Assembly (NCBI GenBank): GCA_913778455.1
Contig: CAJYVK010000238.1
Coordinates: 1 to 36,969, forward strand
Origin: an uncultured Hymenobacter sp.
GTDB taxonomy: Bacteria > Bacteroidota > Bacteroidia > Cytophagales > Hymenobacteraceae
DNA: 36,969 nt
Direction of reading: 5' to 3'
A program made the translations under genes and the position numbers. Shown piece after piece: positions 7,895 through 14,977 of this stretch (position 1 is the stretch's first letter; the number at the start of each line of letters is the position of its first letter). Under the pieces are notes generated by a model. It was not told the DNA's origin and did no database searches. It was given only the letters and a program-made list of their open reading frames with translations.

Positions 7895-8886
7895 AGTTCC
7901 AGGCGCAGCACGCGCACGGTTAGCAGGCTATCCAGCAGCAATAATACCAAAGCGGCCCCCAGCGGGTAGCGGTAGCGATTATCGGCCACCGCCACCGTGC
8001 GGGCCGTCGCCGCGCTGGCGGCGGGCGGCAGGTTACGCAAGCGAGCGAGCAGCGTCGGCAAGCCGTTTTCGCGGTCGTTGAGGGGGATGTACTGCCCGCC
8101 GGTCTGGGCGGCTACCTGCAACAGCGGGGCCTCGCGCAGGCGGCTCACCACGGGGCGACCGCGGTCGTCGCGCAGGGTAGCTCGGCCCCCCGGGGCGGGT
8201 ACCGGCCCGCCGGCGGCGGTGCCCACGCCGACGGTGTACACCCGGGCGCCGGTGCGGCCCAGGGCGCGGAGCGTGGGCTCCAGGTTTTCGCCGAAGTCCT
8301 CCCCATCGCTCACGAGCACGGCCGCCACGGTGCGGGGCGCTGCCGCGCCGGGCGCGGTAGTCGGCGGCCCCAGCCGGGCCAGCAGCAGTTCGAGCGGGGA
8401 CCGCAGGGTAGTGGGGCCAGCCGAAGTAAGCCGGGTGCTGAGAGTAGTCAGAAACAATTGCAGCGAAGCCTGGTCGTACGTGAGCGGGCACTGCACGTAG
8501 GCCTGCGTGCCAAATACAATAAGCCCCAGCCGGTCAGCTGGAAAGGCGGCGGCGATTTCTTGCAGCGCCGCCTGGGCGCGCAGCAGGCGGGTGGGGGCCA
8601 CGTCGGCGGCATCCATCGAGCGCGATACGTCCACGAGCAGCCACACGTCTTGCCCGCTGCTGCGCACGGCCTGCTGGCGCACACCCAGCGCCGGCCCCAG
8701 CCAGGCCAGCAGCAGCAGCACGCCCGCCACCAGCCGCAGGGGTAGCTTCCAGGCCAGCCGGCCCGCGCCCGCGCCCAGCCGCCGTCCCAGTCGGTGCGTG
8801 CGCCGGGTGTAGAGTGCCAGCAGGCCGCTTAGCAGCAGCAGCCCCACGGCAGCCAGCGTAAAATCGGGGTAGGCCCAGGTAAACAT
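7891..8886 (-). CDS. BatB-like VWA domain membrane protein
   Basis: A 331-residue inner-membrane protein with a von Willebrand factor A domain. Two N-terminal membrane helices (about 8-26 and 48-66) precede the VWA domain (about 82-290). The MIDAS metal site is intact: DVSRS at 86-90 followed by MDAADVAPTRLLRA, and a later VSDGED segment. A last membrane helix (about 305-325) ends the protein. This is the BatA/BatB arrangement. It overlaps the downstream TPR gene by four bases. The usual Bat neighbours (MoxR ATPase, DUF58, BatA, BatD) are missing, so the pair is either a detached part of that operon or a separate paralogue. A minus-strand GTCCTTTG box lies 5 nt before the ATG and may be a promoter. 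Confidence 0.85.
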   Translation of the reverse strand: MFTWAYPDFTLAAVGLLLLSGLLALYTRRTHRLGRRLGAGAGRLAWKLPLRLVAGVLLLLAWLGPALGVRQQAVRSSGQDVWLLVDVSRSMDAADVAPTRLLRAQAALQEIAAAFPADRLGLIVFGTQAYVQCPLTYDQASLQLFLTTLSTRLTSAGPTTLRSPLELLLARLGPPTTAPGAAAPRTVAAVLVSDGEDFGENLEPTLRALGRTGARVYTVGVGTAAGGPVPAPGGRATLRDDRGRPVVSRLREAPLLQVAAQTGGQYIPLNDRENGLPTLLARLRNLPPAASAATARTVAVADNRYRYPLGAALVLLLLDSLLTVRVLRLEL

Positions 8887-9026
8887 GAGTGCAAAGGACG
8901 GGCGAGCGGCGGCAAAGTCGGGAAAAATGCCGGGCCGCCGTTTCGCACTGGATTATTTGACAAGTATTTGCGCTTGCTTGCGAAAGAAAGTTCTGAAAAA
9001 AAGCGGAAAGTTTTGGCGCGGCCGTG

Positions 9027-9034
9027 TATCTTTG
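9027..9034 (+). promoter_or_regulatory. probable -7 promoter element of the tRNA-Ser gene
   Basis: TATCTTTG matches TAnnTTTG exactly and lies about 42 bases before the mature tRNA 5' end, an appropriate distance for a short tRNA precursor leader. Confidence 0.55.
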
Positions 9035-9075
9035 CATTCGCTAAGGCCACTAGGGCACTAGCAAGCCACCAGCAC

Positions 9076-9163
9076 GGAGAAGTGGGTGAGTGGCTGAAAC
9101 CAGTAGTTTGCTAAACTGCCGTAGCTCTAAAGGTTACCGGGGGTTCGAATCCCCCCTTCTCCG
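9076..9163 (+). tRNA. tRNA-Ser (anticodon GCU)
   Basis: The acceptor stem GGAGAAG pairs with CTTCTCC (9156-9162) and the discriminator is G9163. The anticodon stem GTAGT/ACTGC encloses the loop TTGCTAA, giving anticodon GCT, which reads AGC and AGU serine codons. A long variable arm, typical of tRNA-Ser, precedes the T arm GGGGGTTCGAATCCCCC. CCA is not encoded. Length is 88 nt. I saw no partial copy of the 3' end further downstream, so there is no sign that an element integrated here. Confidence 0.95.
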
Positions 9164-9167
9164 CTCA

Positions 9168-9200
9168 AAGCCTCTCTACTCCGCGTAGAGGGGCTTTTTT
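9168..9200 (+). terminator. rho-independent terminator after tRNA-Ser
   Basis: An 11-bp stem (AGCCTCTCTAC with its partner, one G-T pair) with a TCCG-type loop is followed directly by six T residues, starting 5 bases after the tRNA. Confidence 0.85.
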
Positions 9201-9419
9201 GTTGTAATGGCCGTGTTTGCGGGCCACAGCGCAGAGCTCGACGGCGCAGGCTTTCGAGCAGGCCTAGGCCACGAAGCGCAGGCCGCGGCCATCAGTGGGC
9301 TCTACCACGCCGTAGCCCGCCTCGGAGTGAGGTAGGTTGGTCTTCGGGGGAGGTGGCAGACATGAGACTAGCAGTGATTTAACAATGCGAAACTCATGAG
9401 GCATTCAGCAGGGAGATAA
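9201..9419. other. intergenic gap without recognisable gene
   Basis: I see no convincing coding frame, RNA or repeat in this stretch between the tRNA terminator and the next promoter. Confidence 0.5.
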
Positions 9420-9427
9420 TACTTTCG
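9420..9427 (+). promoter_or_regulatory. -7 element, 4 nt before ATG
   Basis: TACTTTCG followed by four bases and then the ATG at 9432. This spacing puts transcription at or next to the start codon (leaderless). Confidence 0.5.
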
Positions 9428-9431
9428 GGGC

Positions 9432-9755
9432 ATGAAAAAGCTGATATTCTTGGGGGCGTGCTTGGTGGCGTTGGCCTCACAGCCGGTAAAAGCACAGACG
9501 GGTAGCACAGACGTGGTCGTAGTGAAGGTGCACGAGTCTATTGGGGGTGAAATACAGCTTACCGTTTGCCGAGGGGTAGGCAAGAGTGAAACCACTACCC
9601 TGAAAGCGCGTGATGCGGCGGCCGGTAAAGGGGCAGAAGCAGTACAGCAGCTCATCGCGAAACTGACCCAAGAAGGGTATGTCTTGAAGACGAGCTACGG
9701 AGGCGGCTGGAATTATGAAATCCTCAATACCCTCGTGTTTATGAAGAGCCAATAA
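9432..9755 (+). CDS. small secreted protein, DUF4177-like fold suspected
   Basis: A 107-residue exported protein. MKKLIFLGACLVALASQPVKAQ is a clear signal peptide. The mature part has a beta-strand-rich opening (VVVVKVHESIGGEIQLTV), a helix (EAVQQLIAKLTQEGYVLKTS) and a last strand ending NTLVFMK. This strand-helix-strand plan with 'LTxEGYxL' recalls secreted DUF4177-like proteins, and it resembles the larger protein at 28257-28673 (LNLLSSHGWECI...VQYLLRR). The similarity is weak and judged by eye. Function is unknown. Codon use is less GC-rich than in the housekeeping genes to the left. Confidence 0.7.
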   Translation: MKKLIFLGACLVALASQPVKAQTGSTDVVVVKVHESIGGEIQLTVCRGVGKSETTTLKARDAAAGKGAEAVQQLIAKLTQEGYVLKTSYGGGWNYEILNTLVFMKSQ

Positions 9756-9868
9756 GTCGCAGTCCTCCAACAGCTGCGGGCTGGGGTTGGGCAGTACTGT
9801 CGGGTATATTCGTGACCATGAAGAGTTGGCTGTGTTCTCGTTCGTTAATCCTCGGCTAGCAAATAAGA

Positions 9869-10123
9869 ATGTTCGTAATCTTACTTCTTGACCCGCTAGA
9901 AGCATTGGGCCTGGCCAATCTATTCGAACGTATTATCCAAGTGCTTTTCCTGGGCCTGGGACTTGCGCTCCTGATTTATTGCTGGCGGTTGTGGCGTCAG
10001 ACAACGAGGCAAATTCAGCGGACGGCAGAAGAACAGCAGGCGCACGAGGAACATCGAAATGGATACCTGCGGCTCTTATTGCTGCTGATTGTGGCGGTGG
10101 CAGGGATAATCGCCTTATACTAG
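9869..10123 (+). CDS. small two-helix membrane protein
   Basis: An 84-residue protein I do not recognise. Two hydrophobic segments (about residues 22-42 and 66-83) flank a basic and Gln/Glu-rich loop with WRLWRQTTRQIQRTAEEQQ. This is a helical hairpin with a charged cytosolic loop. It is followed after 8 bases by another small membrane gene, so the two may be cotranscribed. The ATG at 9869 has no obvious promoter box just before it. Confidence 0.6.
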   Translation: MFVILLLDPLEALGLANLFERIIQVLFLGLGLALLIYCWRLWRQTTRQIQRTAEEQQAHEEHRNGYLRLLLLLIVAVAGIIALY

Positions 10124-10129
10124 GAGGAG
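10124..10129 (+). promoter_or_regulatory. Shine-Dalgarno-like AGGAGG region, unusual here
   Basis: An AGGAGG sequence beginning right at the upstream stop codon lies 4-8 bases before the ATG at 10132. Bacteroidota rarely use such sites, and the same GTAGGAGGAG string recurs at 12346 and 15746, so it may be part of a repeat and not a selected ribosome site. Confidence 0.35.
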
Positions 10130-10131
10130 TT

Positions 10132-10338
10132 ATGCCAACAGGGGGGTGGGCTATCTCGCAGCTAACAGGGCGGGGCGTCGAAGGGATTCATCGGCTGTTT
10201 TTAGACATGAGGATTCTACTACTAATGGGCAATTGGGGAGAGGGCTTAGCTATACTGTTTGGCTTGGTTTTTTTGCTTGTTGCTGTGCCTGTTACCGCAA
10301 TCATTGGGCATCTATGGGACCGGCATATTGAGAAGTAG
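10132..10338 (+). CDS. small membrane protein
   Basis: A 68-residue protein with no recognised family. The N-terminal half is amphipathic (MPTGGWAISQLTGRGVEG). One strong membrane segment covers about residues 36-60 (GLAILFGLVFLLVAVPVTAII), followed by GHLWDRHIEK. The start at 10132 is chosen because it follows the AGGAGG sequence and lies 8 bases past the stop of the preceding membrane gene; an internal ATG at 10207 would give a 43-residue version. It probably forms an operon with its upstream neighbour. Confidence 0.5.
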   Translation: MPTGGWAISQLTGRGVEGIHRLFLDMRILLLMGNWGEGLAILFGLVFLLVAVPVTAIIGHLWDRHIEK

Positions 10339-10551
10339 TTCGACCGTGAGCCTAAAGGCTGTTGGCGGGTTTGCGCTGGGAGTCGTGTTGCGTATGAGCC
10401 GGGTTCCAGCACTGACCTAAGTATGTACATCCGCAAGATCCGTAAGTAGGTAGGAGGCTTCGCTCACCAATGAGCTTTTCTATACTCTAGGTCGGGACCC
10501 CGGGTGTCAAGTGTCGTTGAGGACTGAGTCGCTACCTCATAAGGCTTTTGC
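10339..10551. other. intergenic gap with a boundary-repeat copy
   Basis: No gene is seen. A copy of the recurring GGGTGTCAAGTG boundary repeat lies at about 10500-10535, and a degenerate GAGCTTTTC terminator-like sequence at about 10473. Confidence 0.4.
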
Positions 10552-10559
10552 TATCTTCG
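10552..10559 (+). promoter_or_regulatory. -7 element, 4 nt before ATG
   Basis: TATCTTCG followed by GCCC and the ATG at 10564. Confidence 0.55.
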
Positions 10560-10563
10560 GCCC

Positions 10564-10892
10564 ATGAGCGACGCACTGCCCTCCGGCCTGTATGATACCC
10601 CATCCCTGGGCCATTCTACGAGCTTGGTGGTGCTGGTGCTGTTTGCGTTGGCCGTGCTGGCTGTGCTGGTGCTGCTGACGGGCTGGACGGCCTGGCGCGT
10701 CGCCAGCCCACCACGGGGCGGCTGGTGGAGCACGGCGTATTGCTGCAACTCTGGCTCTAGGTTTGGGTACTCGCGGGGCCACCCTATCATCTGCGATGGG
10801 GCTACTGGCCATCCGTGCTCTTTTTAACCTACCTGCTGCTGCTGGCGGGAAGAATAGTGACAACGCAACGTGCCCGCCAGCCCCGCGAGTAA
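10564..10892 (+). pseudogene. frameshifted small membrane protein gene
   Basis: The first frame codes MSDALPSGLYDTPSLGHSTS and a long membrane helix (VVLVLFALAVLAVLVLLTGWTA split by description), then turns into unlikely sequence after about 10722. From that point another frame is protein-like: RLVEHGVLLQLWL, a TAG at 10758-10760, then VWVLAGPPYHLRWGYWPSVL and a second membrane helix, ending RARQPRE with TAA at 10890. So the intact ancestor was probably a two-helix protein of about 108 residues, now carrying one frameshift and one amber codon. The promoter box is still perfect. A sequencing error could explain a frameshift but not the stop as well. Confidence 0.6.
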
Positions 10893-10918
10893 GAGAGAGT
10901 ATAAGTAGACCTGCTGAG

Positions 10919-10926
10919 TACCTTTA
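10919..10926 (+). promoter_or_regulatory. -7 element, 4 nt before GTG
   Basis: TACCTTTA followed by GCGC and the GTG at 10931; an ATG in the same frame follows at 10943. Confidence 0.45.
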
Positions 10927-10930
10927 GCGC

Positions 10931-11161
10931 GTGGAGAATTTCATGCAGTTTAGCGAAGAGCAGGAAATGACGCTTCTTGCTATGCTCGTCCTGCTGCTGC
11001 TGTTCGTGGTCGCCATACTGTGGCTACTGGGCAGGTGGTTCTGGAAGCTGCTGCCCCCCTCGCCGCCACTCCCTCCACACTACGTAGAAGATGTTTCTCC
11101 TGCGGGAAAATGGGTAGTGTTGGGTGTAGTGTTGCTAATGCTGGCAGGCTTATGTTGGTAA
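10931..11161 (+). CDS. small two-helix membrane protein
   Basis: A 76-residue protein with no recognised family. A short acidic start (MENFMQFSEEQEM) leads into a membrane helix (about residues 15-35), a Trp-rich juxtamembrane part (LLGRWFWKLLPPSPPLPP), then a second helix at about 61-75 ending LMLAGLCW. Start choice: the -7 box sits 4 nt before GTG 10931, the same spacing seen at many ATG starts in this region, so GTG is preferred; ATG 10943 would give 72 residues. Confidence 0.6.
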   Translation: MENFMQFSEEQEMTLLAMLVLLLLFVVAILWLLGRWFWKLLPPSPPLPPHYVEDVSPAGKWVVLGVVLLMLAGLCW

Positions 11162-11266
11162 TAACCAGCGGCTAATTGCCCCGCTCGCCGGAAGCTTTCG
11201 ATTGGCTGCGTACAAAGCCCCTCCCGCTACCCCCGGTACGTAGGGCGGCAACCGAGGCGCTGGGTA

Positions 11267-11710
11267 TCAAGTACCGCTGGGAGCCGTAGCCCAGGGTTTC
11301 TTGAACATGAGTACCAGGGCCGCCAGCGCCAATAGCTGCTGCACTAGTGCCAGCCAGGAGTAGCCTTCCATATCGTAGAAGCTAACGTCCGCTACTACCC
11401 GGTAGCGCCAAGTAGTAGTGAAGTAAGCACCCGCTATGAAAAAGAAGGCGACTAGTAGCTTTGCTCCTAGTACTCCTTGACGGACACCATAATACAAGCC
11501 AGTTCGCAGCAGTAGAAACAATAAGGCCCAAGCGACAACCCACCAATTGACAGATACCCAAGAATTGGGTAGAAAAGTGTCAGTAGAGGAGAGTACAATG
11601 TTCAACCGAACTAGATATTCACCCACCGTCAGCAGCAGAGTCGCAAACAGCAGGTTGGAGGCAAGTACGTCATTCTTGCGTAGGGGATTGGCAGAGTGGA
11701 GTAGGGGCAC
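11267..11710 (-). CDS. four-helix membrane protein, paralogue of 17524-17943; start uncertain
   Basis: Up to 147 residues with four hydrophobic segments. It is a clear paralogue of the protein at 17524-17943: both have KNDVLAS/HNDILAS near the start, a R-GLxYxVRxGVxxAKL middle motif and LLxLAALVLMF near the end. Function unknown. The paralogue begins with ATG 17 bases further inside the gene; the matching codon here is GCC. The only in-frame candidate is GTG at 11710, which lies 3 bases after the -7 box TATTTTCG (11721-11714) and might be at or before the transcription start. The gene may therefore have lost its start. The last codons and stop lie in a copy of the boundary repeat. Confidence 0.6.
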   Translation of the reverse strand: MPLLHSANPLRKNDVLASNLLFATLLLTVGEYLVRLNIVLSSTDTFLPNSWVSVNWWVVAWALLFLLLRTGLYYGVRQGVLGAKLLVAFFFIAGAYFTTTWRYRVVADVSFYDMEGYSWLALVQQLLALAALVLMFKKPWATAPSGT

Positions 11711-11713
11711 GGC

Positions 11714-11721
11714 CGAAAATA
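11714..11721 (-). promoter_or_regulatory. -7 element of the 11267-11710 gene
   Basis: Minus-strand TATTTTCG aligns with TATCTTCG at 17971-17964 in front of the paralogous gene. Confidence 0.45.
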
Positions 11722-11731
11722 CTATTCACCC

Positions 11732-11779
11732 CCAAGCCCCACGCAAACCACACACCCGTCAGCCCCGCGAGTAGTAGAG
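11732..11779. repeat. copy of the gene-tail repeat
   Basis: About 48 bases that closely match 14430-14478, where the same sequence forms the C-terminus and stop of the DUF3298-like gene. Shared landmarks are CCAAGCCCC, CGCAAACC, ACCCG and an AG(T)AGTAG stop followed by GAGAG. Here it lies outside any intact gene. Confidence 0.6.
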
Positions 11780-11900
11780 AAGCTACATTTCTAAGCTGCC
11801 GGAGCCTGCAGCTACCGCCGTTCTACCGGTTGGTCCTTTTTAAAAATATGTTTGCTAGCAAGCACTGCTCCTAAGCCAAATTTTCGGTCCCATTAGGCTG

Positions 11901-12484
11901 TTACAGCTTTCGCTCAAGCTCCCCCGTAAATCGTACACCCGCAGGCCCCGCGAGAAGGGAGCTACCTCGTGGCTGTTGCCACTTACTAGAAATAAGCAGC
12001 GTGATGCGTACGGGTACCGCCCGTCCCCTATGTTTGCCTGGCGTAAAGGTAGGGAGCTTGCGAGTCGCGGCCACCACGGCCGCATCCACATCAGCCCGCA
12101 CTCCATTTGCAATTTGTGGCTGGCTGACCTCGCCCTCTTTGGTAACGACAAACTGCACGAATACCCGGCCATCCGGGGCGTCCTCCGGCAAGACTACTGC
12201 GTGGGTAATAGCGGCAATGGTGGCAGCAGCTACGGGGTGCCCGTTTAGGAGCGGCATTTGCTCCACGTAGGTGTAGGCCGTAGTGGTGTCTGGTTGAACA
12301 ACTTGTGTTTCAGTTTATACTCGTAGGCCGTTCCGCACATGCGCTGGGTAGGAGGAGCGTCGATCACCTGCGTGCGTACCGCTACTGGCTTGCGGACGAG
12401 TTTTCTCCTGGGAGACATTTGGGCCAGGGCCGTAGTTGCGGCCAGTGCGGTCAGTAGCCAGCAGGAAATAAGAAATCTCCTCAT
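11901..12484 (-). pseudogene. frameshifted secreted protein with TonB C-terminal-like domain
   Basis: The gene opens with a signal peptide (MRRFLISCWLLTALAATTALAQ) and a basic stretch up to CGTAYEYK. At the A-run covering plus-strand 12314-12316 the frame is lost: adding one A would continue into TETQVVQPDTTTAYTYVEQM and on to the domain (GRVFVQFVVTKEGEVSQPQI ... VRADVDAAVVAA ... TPGKHRGRAVPVRITLLI). That domain follows the TonB C-terminal fold pattern found in many small Bacteroidota periplasmic proteins. Past the domain, about 25 extra residues read through a copy of the tail repeat. A one-base sequencing error is the main alternative to a real frameshift. Confidence 0.6.
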
Positions 12485-12653
12485 CGTAGTAGAGCGTACG
12501 CGTTCCACGTCGGTCAGCAGCTACATAGGTGCCGCCCGGGGATGAAATGCATACCGGGCCACCACCTGCCAGCGCTGTGAGTAGGAGAGACGCGATCCTC
12601 GTAACGCAGTCGGTAGGCTTGCGATACACCTGCCTCACGCATGCTTCTTCGCC

Positions 12654-12791
12654 ATGATACCCGTCGCTTTTCCCGTCTTCCCCGATGACCGTCACCAGTC
12701 GCCCCGCTGCCGCAAGGAAGCCAGTCGCTTCGCTCTGGCGCTCGTTACCCTCACGGCTTTGGCAGGCTTAGCCGTGAAGTATTTCTCCTAG
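12654..12791 (+). CDS. possible 45-residue membrane peptide
   Basis: A short frame starting MIPVAFPVFPDDRHQSPRC, with one hydrophobic segment near the end (FALALVTLTALAGLAVKYF) and a TAG stop. It is too short for standard gene calling. A CTTCTTCG-like sequence lies just before the ATG but does not fit the usual box spacing. A single transmembrane peptide is plausible; chance cannot be excluded. Confidence 0.3.
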   Translation: MIPVAFPVFPDDRHQSPRCRKEASRFALALVTLTALAGLAVKYFS

Positions 12792-12817
12792 CGGTTACAA
12801 GTCCTCGGCGACTTCCC

Positions 12818-13228
12818 TTACGCCTCGGGTAGGCGGCGCTGAAAATGCAGTTGCAGCAGGTTGTCAATCTTCTCCCGCGTCAGCGGCTTGATGACCAACC
12901 CCGCCACGGGTAGCTCGTTTAAGCGCGCCATGTCACGCGAGGTCATGCCACCGGTGAGCAGGACAATATGGGTAGCTACTCGCTGGGGGGCGGGCAGGCG
13001 CTGAAAGGCGGCCACAAACTCAAAGCCGTCGAGGTCAGGCAGGTTGACGTCCAGCAGCAACAGCGTGGGCTTGAGGGGTGGGTCGCGGGCCAGCAACTCA
13101 ATTGCTTCAACACCCCCCGTGACGGCGCGTATTTCGATCGCTACTTCCAGGCTGTGAAGGAGCCGCTCGTGCGCGTAATTATCTGCCGGCTCATCGTCTA
13201 CGAGTAGAATAAAGGGTAGCTTTTCCAT
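12818..13228 (-). CDS. single-domain response regulator (CheY-like)
   Basis: A 136-residue receiver domain with no output domain. Acidic pocket residues are Asp11, Asp12 and Glu13 (LLVDDEP), the phospho-acceptor is Asp60 (LLLDVNLPDLDGFEF), the conserved Thr is Thr92 (VLLTGG) and the conserved Lys is Lys114 (VIKPL). The length matches the receiver plus the short tail common in Cytophagales orphan regulators. No histidine kinase is adjacent; the two-PAS protein 18 kb away has no kinase domain. It probably relays phosphate to or from a hybrid kinase elsewhere. The start at 13228 (MEKLPFILLV) is preferred over an upstream one at 13249. Confidence 0.9.
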   Translation of the reverse strand: MEKLPFILLVDDEPADNYAHERLLHSLEVAIEIRAVTGGVEAIELLARDPPLKPTLLLLDVNLPDLDGFEFVAAFQRLPAPQRVATHIVLLTGGMTSRDMARLNELPVAGLVIKPLTREKIDNLLQLHFQRRLPEA

Positions 13229-13360
13229 AAATAAATAGGGTGCCGGCAATAGGGAAGCAAGTTACGATAGGGCCGGCACATACTGCGCAGCTTCGGCCCG
13301 GAAAGTCCGGCTGCCGGGGCACGGGCCGAGGGGCCGGGTGTTAAGTGCTGCTGCGAGCCG

Positions 13361-13368
13361 TAGCTTGT
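13361..13368 (+). promoter_or_regulatory. -7 element within a boundary-repeat copy, 4 nt before ATG
   Basis: TAGCTTGT followed by CCCC and the ATG at 13373. The preceding 23 bases from GTGTTAAGTG match the copy at 15656-15686 with the same spacing. Confidence 0.5.
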
Positions 13369-13372
13369 CCCC

Positions 13373-14473
13373 ATGAAAGCATTCTTGCTTGGTCTGTGCT
13401 GGCTGCCCCTGGCCGCGAGCGCCCAATCTGCCTTCTCGGAGCTGCACCCCCCGCACCTGGCGGGCTACTACGACGGCACCCTCAACGGCAAGCTCGCCAT
13501 CCACGCCTACTTCTTTCCCACCGACAAGGACCTGGCCGGGCTACTAAATGGCTTCTATCGCTACGGCCAGCGCAAGCAAGACCTGCATTTGGTAGGAGGC
13601 CTCAAAGGGCGCGATAGCTTGCTACTGGAAGAATACACGGTGCCCACGATGGACGTTGCCGCGCGCACTGGTCACTTGCGCTTGCAGTTTCAAGCCGATG
13701 GGGGCCTGCGTGGCACATGGCGTGCCGAGAAAGGGGGGCCACGTCTGCCGCTCGAATTGCATCCCGTAGCTGGCCCGGGTCCGGCCACCTGCCCCCCGGC
13801 TCGCCTCGTGCGGCACGCCAAGGGCTGGCCTACCTTGTCCACTACCGACAAGCAGGCCGCCGCGGCTTTTACCGGTTCGCTGGAAGCAGAACTCGCCCTA
13901 AACGAATCCGACCCCGGTACGCAGGAATGCACGGTCGAATACGTCGGCCACAACCTGGTTAGCGTCTGGCTGACTAGTGAGATGCGTGGAGCCAGCATCT
14001 TCCGCTCGCATCGCTGGAGCACGTTCGACGCCTGCACCGGGCTAACGCTGTCCGCGGAGGAAGAGATAGACCCGCACCGTCTGAGCGCCTTCCTGGAAGA
14101 GGCCAACAGCCGATTACGGCAGCAAATAGAAGACTACATTGCGGAGCGCGGCCCCCAGGGTAGTGACCCGCTGCTGGCGGAGGAAGATGTGCAAGGGCTG
14201 CGCGCGCAGGAGTTTACGCTGGACTCTGAGCAGTTCAGACTCGAAGCCGGACAAGTAGTCTTCCCTCACCAGGTGAGGTATGATATGCTGTCGAATTTCA
14301 TCAGTAAAGACTACGCCGGTAGGTTTGGGGCGGCGTTTTCATTTGCTGACGTGCAGTCCTTTTTGCGACCTGCCAGCCCCCTGCACCGCTTGGTGCTGCC
14401 TGAGGCCATGCGTCCTACGCTACCCAATCCCAAGCCCCCGCGCAAACCCACCACCCGCAAGCCTCGTCAGTAG
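13373..14473 (+). CDS. secreted protein with DUF3298-like domain
   Basis: A 366-residue exported protein. MKAFLLGLCWLPLAASAQ is a signal peptide. Residues about 25-130 form a beta-rich region (GYYDGTLNGKLAIHAYFF, HLRLQF, GLRGTWRAE) like small lipocalin-type or DUF4163-type domains. Residues about 190-320 contain VSVWLTSEMRGASIFRSHRW, FDACTGLTLSAEEEI and an AFLEEANSRLRQQIEDYIAERG helix (here quoted in parts), then FPHQVRYDM, which is the order seen in DUF3298/RsiV-like domains. The last 30 residues are Pro/Lys/Arg-rich and are encoded by a copy of the tail repeat. The DUF3298 call is by eye. Function is unknown; in other bacteria such domains occur in envelope stress or lysozyme-binding proteins. 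Confidence 0.75.
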   Translation: MKAFLLGLCWLPLAASAQSAFSELHPPHLAGYYDGTLNGKLAIHAYFFPTDKDLAGLLNGFYRYGQRKQDLHLVGGLKGRDSLLLEEYTVPTMDVAARTGHLRLQFQADGGLRGTWRAEKGGPRLPLELHPVAGPGPATCPPARLVRHAKGWPTLSTTDKQAAAAFTGSLEAELALNESDPGTQECTVEYVGHNLVSVWLTSEMRGASIFRSHRWSTFDACTGLTLSAEEEIDPHRLSAFLEEANSRLRQQIEDYIAERGPQGSDPLLAEEDVQGLRAQEFTLDSEQFRLEAGQVVFPHQVRYDMLSNFISKDYAGRFGAAFSFADVQSFLRPASPLHRLVLPEAMRPTLPNPKPPRKPTTRKPRQ

Positions 14474-14478
14474 GAGAG
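14430..14478. repeat. copy of the gene-tail repeat
   Basis: Encodes the C-terminal PRKPTTRKPRQ tail and stop of the preceding gene and matches 11732-11779 over about 48 bases. Shorter partial copies lie at 10875-10896, 11935-11963, 16798-16815 and 17981-18000. Confidence 0.6.
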
Positions 14479-14569
14479 CCTCCCCACTATCCCCGGCACT
14501 CGCCGAGGCGGAGGGTGCCCGGCTGCTGGGGCAGTAGCTGGCGCAGCTTTTGCTACTTGCCGAGCTGCG

Positions 14570-14977
14570 ATGAAACAATGCTACCTGCTACCCTTGCTGC
14601 TACTCTTCCCGTTGCTGGCCCACGCCGATGGCCTCAAGGCGATTGGGGAAGCCTGGGCCTTACTTGCCATGCTGGCCCTGGGGGTCGCCGTTTTGCTACT
14701 GGGGCTATTTATTGCCAGCCTATACCGGCCCCGGTGGCGGTGGCTGCTCGTGCTGCAAGTGCCCGTCATGGTCGTGTGCATCCTGATGCACGGCCTGGCG
14801 GGCGAGACCTCGCAGTCGCCCCCCGAGTTTACGATACTGATGCAACTCAGCATCCTGCTCACCGACCTGATGCTGGTGCGCCAGTTTCGGTCGGCGTTCG
14901 TGAGGGCGCTCGGCATGGTAGCGGTTGTTGGGAGCGGGGCTGGCTTCCTTTACTTAGTGGTGGGTCTGTGCCGCTAA
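14570..14977 (+). CDS. four-helix membrane protein
   Basis: A 135-residue integral membrane protein with no recognised family. MKQCYLLPLLLLFPLLAHADG looks like a signal peptide or first membrane helix. Further hydrophobic segments lie at about 29-50 (WALLAMLALGVAVLLLGLF), 58-76 (LLVLQVPVMVVCILM) and 112-132 (ALGMVAVVGSGAGFLYLVVG). A loop with GETSQSPPEFT separates the third and fourth. The TAA stop overlaps, tail to tail, the TAG of a probable minus-strand gene remnant. Confidence 0.65.
   Translation: MKQCYLLPLLLLFPLLAHADGLKAIGEAWALLAMLALGVAVLLLGLFIASLYRPRWRWLLVLQVPVMVVCILMHGLAGETSQSPPEFTILMQLSILLTDLMLVRQFRSAFVRALGMVAVVGSGAGFLYLVVGLCR

Noticed and set aside
9076..9163. tRNA-Ser as integration site of the accessory stretch
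   Set aside because: No integrase gene and no second copy of the tRNA 3' end were seen in the window.
12315..12695. 126-codon minus-strand frame
   Set aside because: Its second half is the wrong frame of the TonB-like gene, and the first half has no signal peptide, domain or convincing start.
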